A DNA stretch of 14,196 nt. Origin: Acidimicrobiaceae bacterium (GTDB lineage Bacteria; Actinomycetota; Acidimicrobiia; Acidimicrobiales; UBA8190). The position numbers were made by a program, and so were the translations under genes. Location: positions 17,578 to 31,773 of the forward strand of contig DMNK01000137.1 of assembly GCA_003453695.1 (NCBI GenBank). The letters run 5' to 3'. The notes beneath the pieces are model-generated. The model was not told the origin of the DNA and searched no databases. It was given only the letters and a program-made list of their open reading frames with translations. This document shows positions 13,948 to 14,196 of this stretch, piece by piece. Positions within the stretch are counted from its first letter, which is position 1. The number at the start of each line of letters is the position of its first letter.

Positions 13948-14196
13948 GTGCGTGAGCAACTGAAGAAGAAGCAGGAGGAGGGTTTCACCCTCATCGAACT
14001 CCTGATCGTTATCATCATCCTGGCCATCTTGGCGGCGATCGTCATTTTCGCCGTGGGCTCGACGGCCACCAACTCGAAGAAGGCCGCTTGCAACTCTGAC
14101 GCCAAGAGCGTCGAGACAGCAGTCGAAGCATACAAGGCTCAAAACGGATCTTTCCCGGCGGCCATGTCAGACCTGACAGGAACAACCTCCAATGGA
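13948..14196 (+). CDS. pilA: Type IV prepilin, 5' part
   Basis: The first 83 codons of a type IV pilin, running in frame off the window end. The short basic leader MREQLKKKQEEG ends in the Gly12-Phe13 prepilin peptidase site, followed by FTLIELLIVIIILAILAAIV with the conserved Glu at +5 (Glu17). The hydrophobic helix at about 18-36 anchors the pilin in the membrane before assembly and forms the filament core. It continues KKAACNSDAKSVETAVEAYK and QNGSFPAAMSDL, typical of major pilins in Gram-positive high-GC bacteria and relatives. Cys48 may be one half of a disulfide whose partner would lie beyond the window. The GTG start at 13948 is preceded by AAAGGAG with nine-base spacing. A prepilin peptidase (PilD) is not in the window. 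PilA is the likely name; a minor pilin is possible. Confidence 0.9.
   Translation, partial: MREQLKKKQEEGFTLIELLIVIIILAILAAIVIFAVGSTATNSKKAACNSDAKSVETAVEAYKAQNGSFPAAMSDLTGTTSNG

Overview
The window is GC-rich, densely coded DNA that looks like an actinobacterial chromosome. I infer an Acidimicrobiia-like lineage, probably from an uncultured or environmental genome. The pointers are strong G/C third positions, GTG starts, a mycobacterial-type LigC plus stand-alone LigD-type polymerase, a Ku with a basic SAP-like tail, and a single-locus type IV pilus set. No RNA gene, CRISPR array, insertion sequence or phage gene is visible.

Layout. (1) 1-972: the 3' part of a GH15 glucoamylase/trehalase-type gene, cut by the window edge. 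It converges with (2) 976-1908 (-), a GHKL ATPase of the anti-sigma-factor/SpoIIE-partner type. (3) 2040-7091: a split DNA-end-joining neighbourhood with ATP-dependent ligase LigC (+), stand-alone LigD-type primase-polymerase (-), a helix-hairpin-helix plus PHP metal-hydrolase protein (+), a broken Uma2-like relic (-), a small unknown protein (-), and Ku (+). (4) 7192-10311 (-): a set of same-strand genes encoding a large Pro/Ala-rich protein with a SHOCT-like N-terminus and repeated aromatic motifs, a small helical protein, and a DUF72/YecE protein whose CTG start overlaps the preceding stop. (5) 10312-14196 (+): a long structured leader followed by pilB, pilC and the start of a type IV pilin gene, cut by the window edge.

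How the genes work together. Ku would bind broken ends, the primase-polymerase would fill or extend them, and LigC would seal them. Most bacteria fuse polymerase, phosphoesterase and ligase in one LigD; here they are separate and no LigD-type phosphoesterase domain is visible. The PHP protein sits between polymerase and Ku with all expected metal ligands, which makes it an attractive candidate for the missing 3'-end processing activity. This is inference. In the pilus locus, PilB (assembly ATPase with a near-consensus c-di-GMP-binding MshEN motif pair) would drive PilC (inner-membrane platform) to assemble the pilin. The divergently transcribed repeat protein shares the intergenic region with pilB and could be a pilus or envelope accessory, but nothing in its sequence proves that.

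Strongest candidates for something undescribed: the PHP protein as an end-processing partner in a split NHEJ set, and the Trp/Phe-Ser-Ala-x-Pro plus Tyr-Trp-Asp repeat protein beside the pilus genes.
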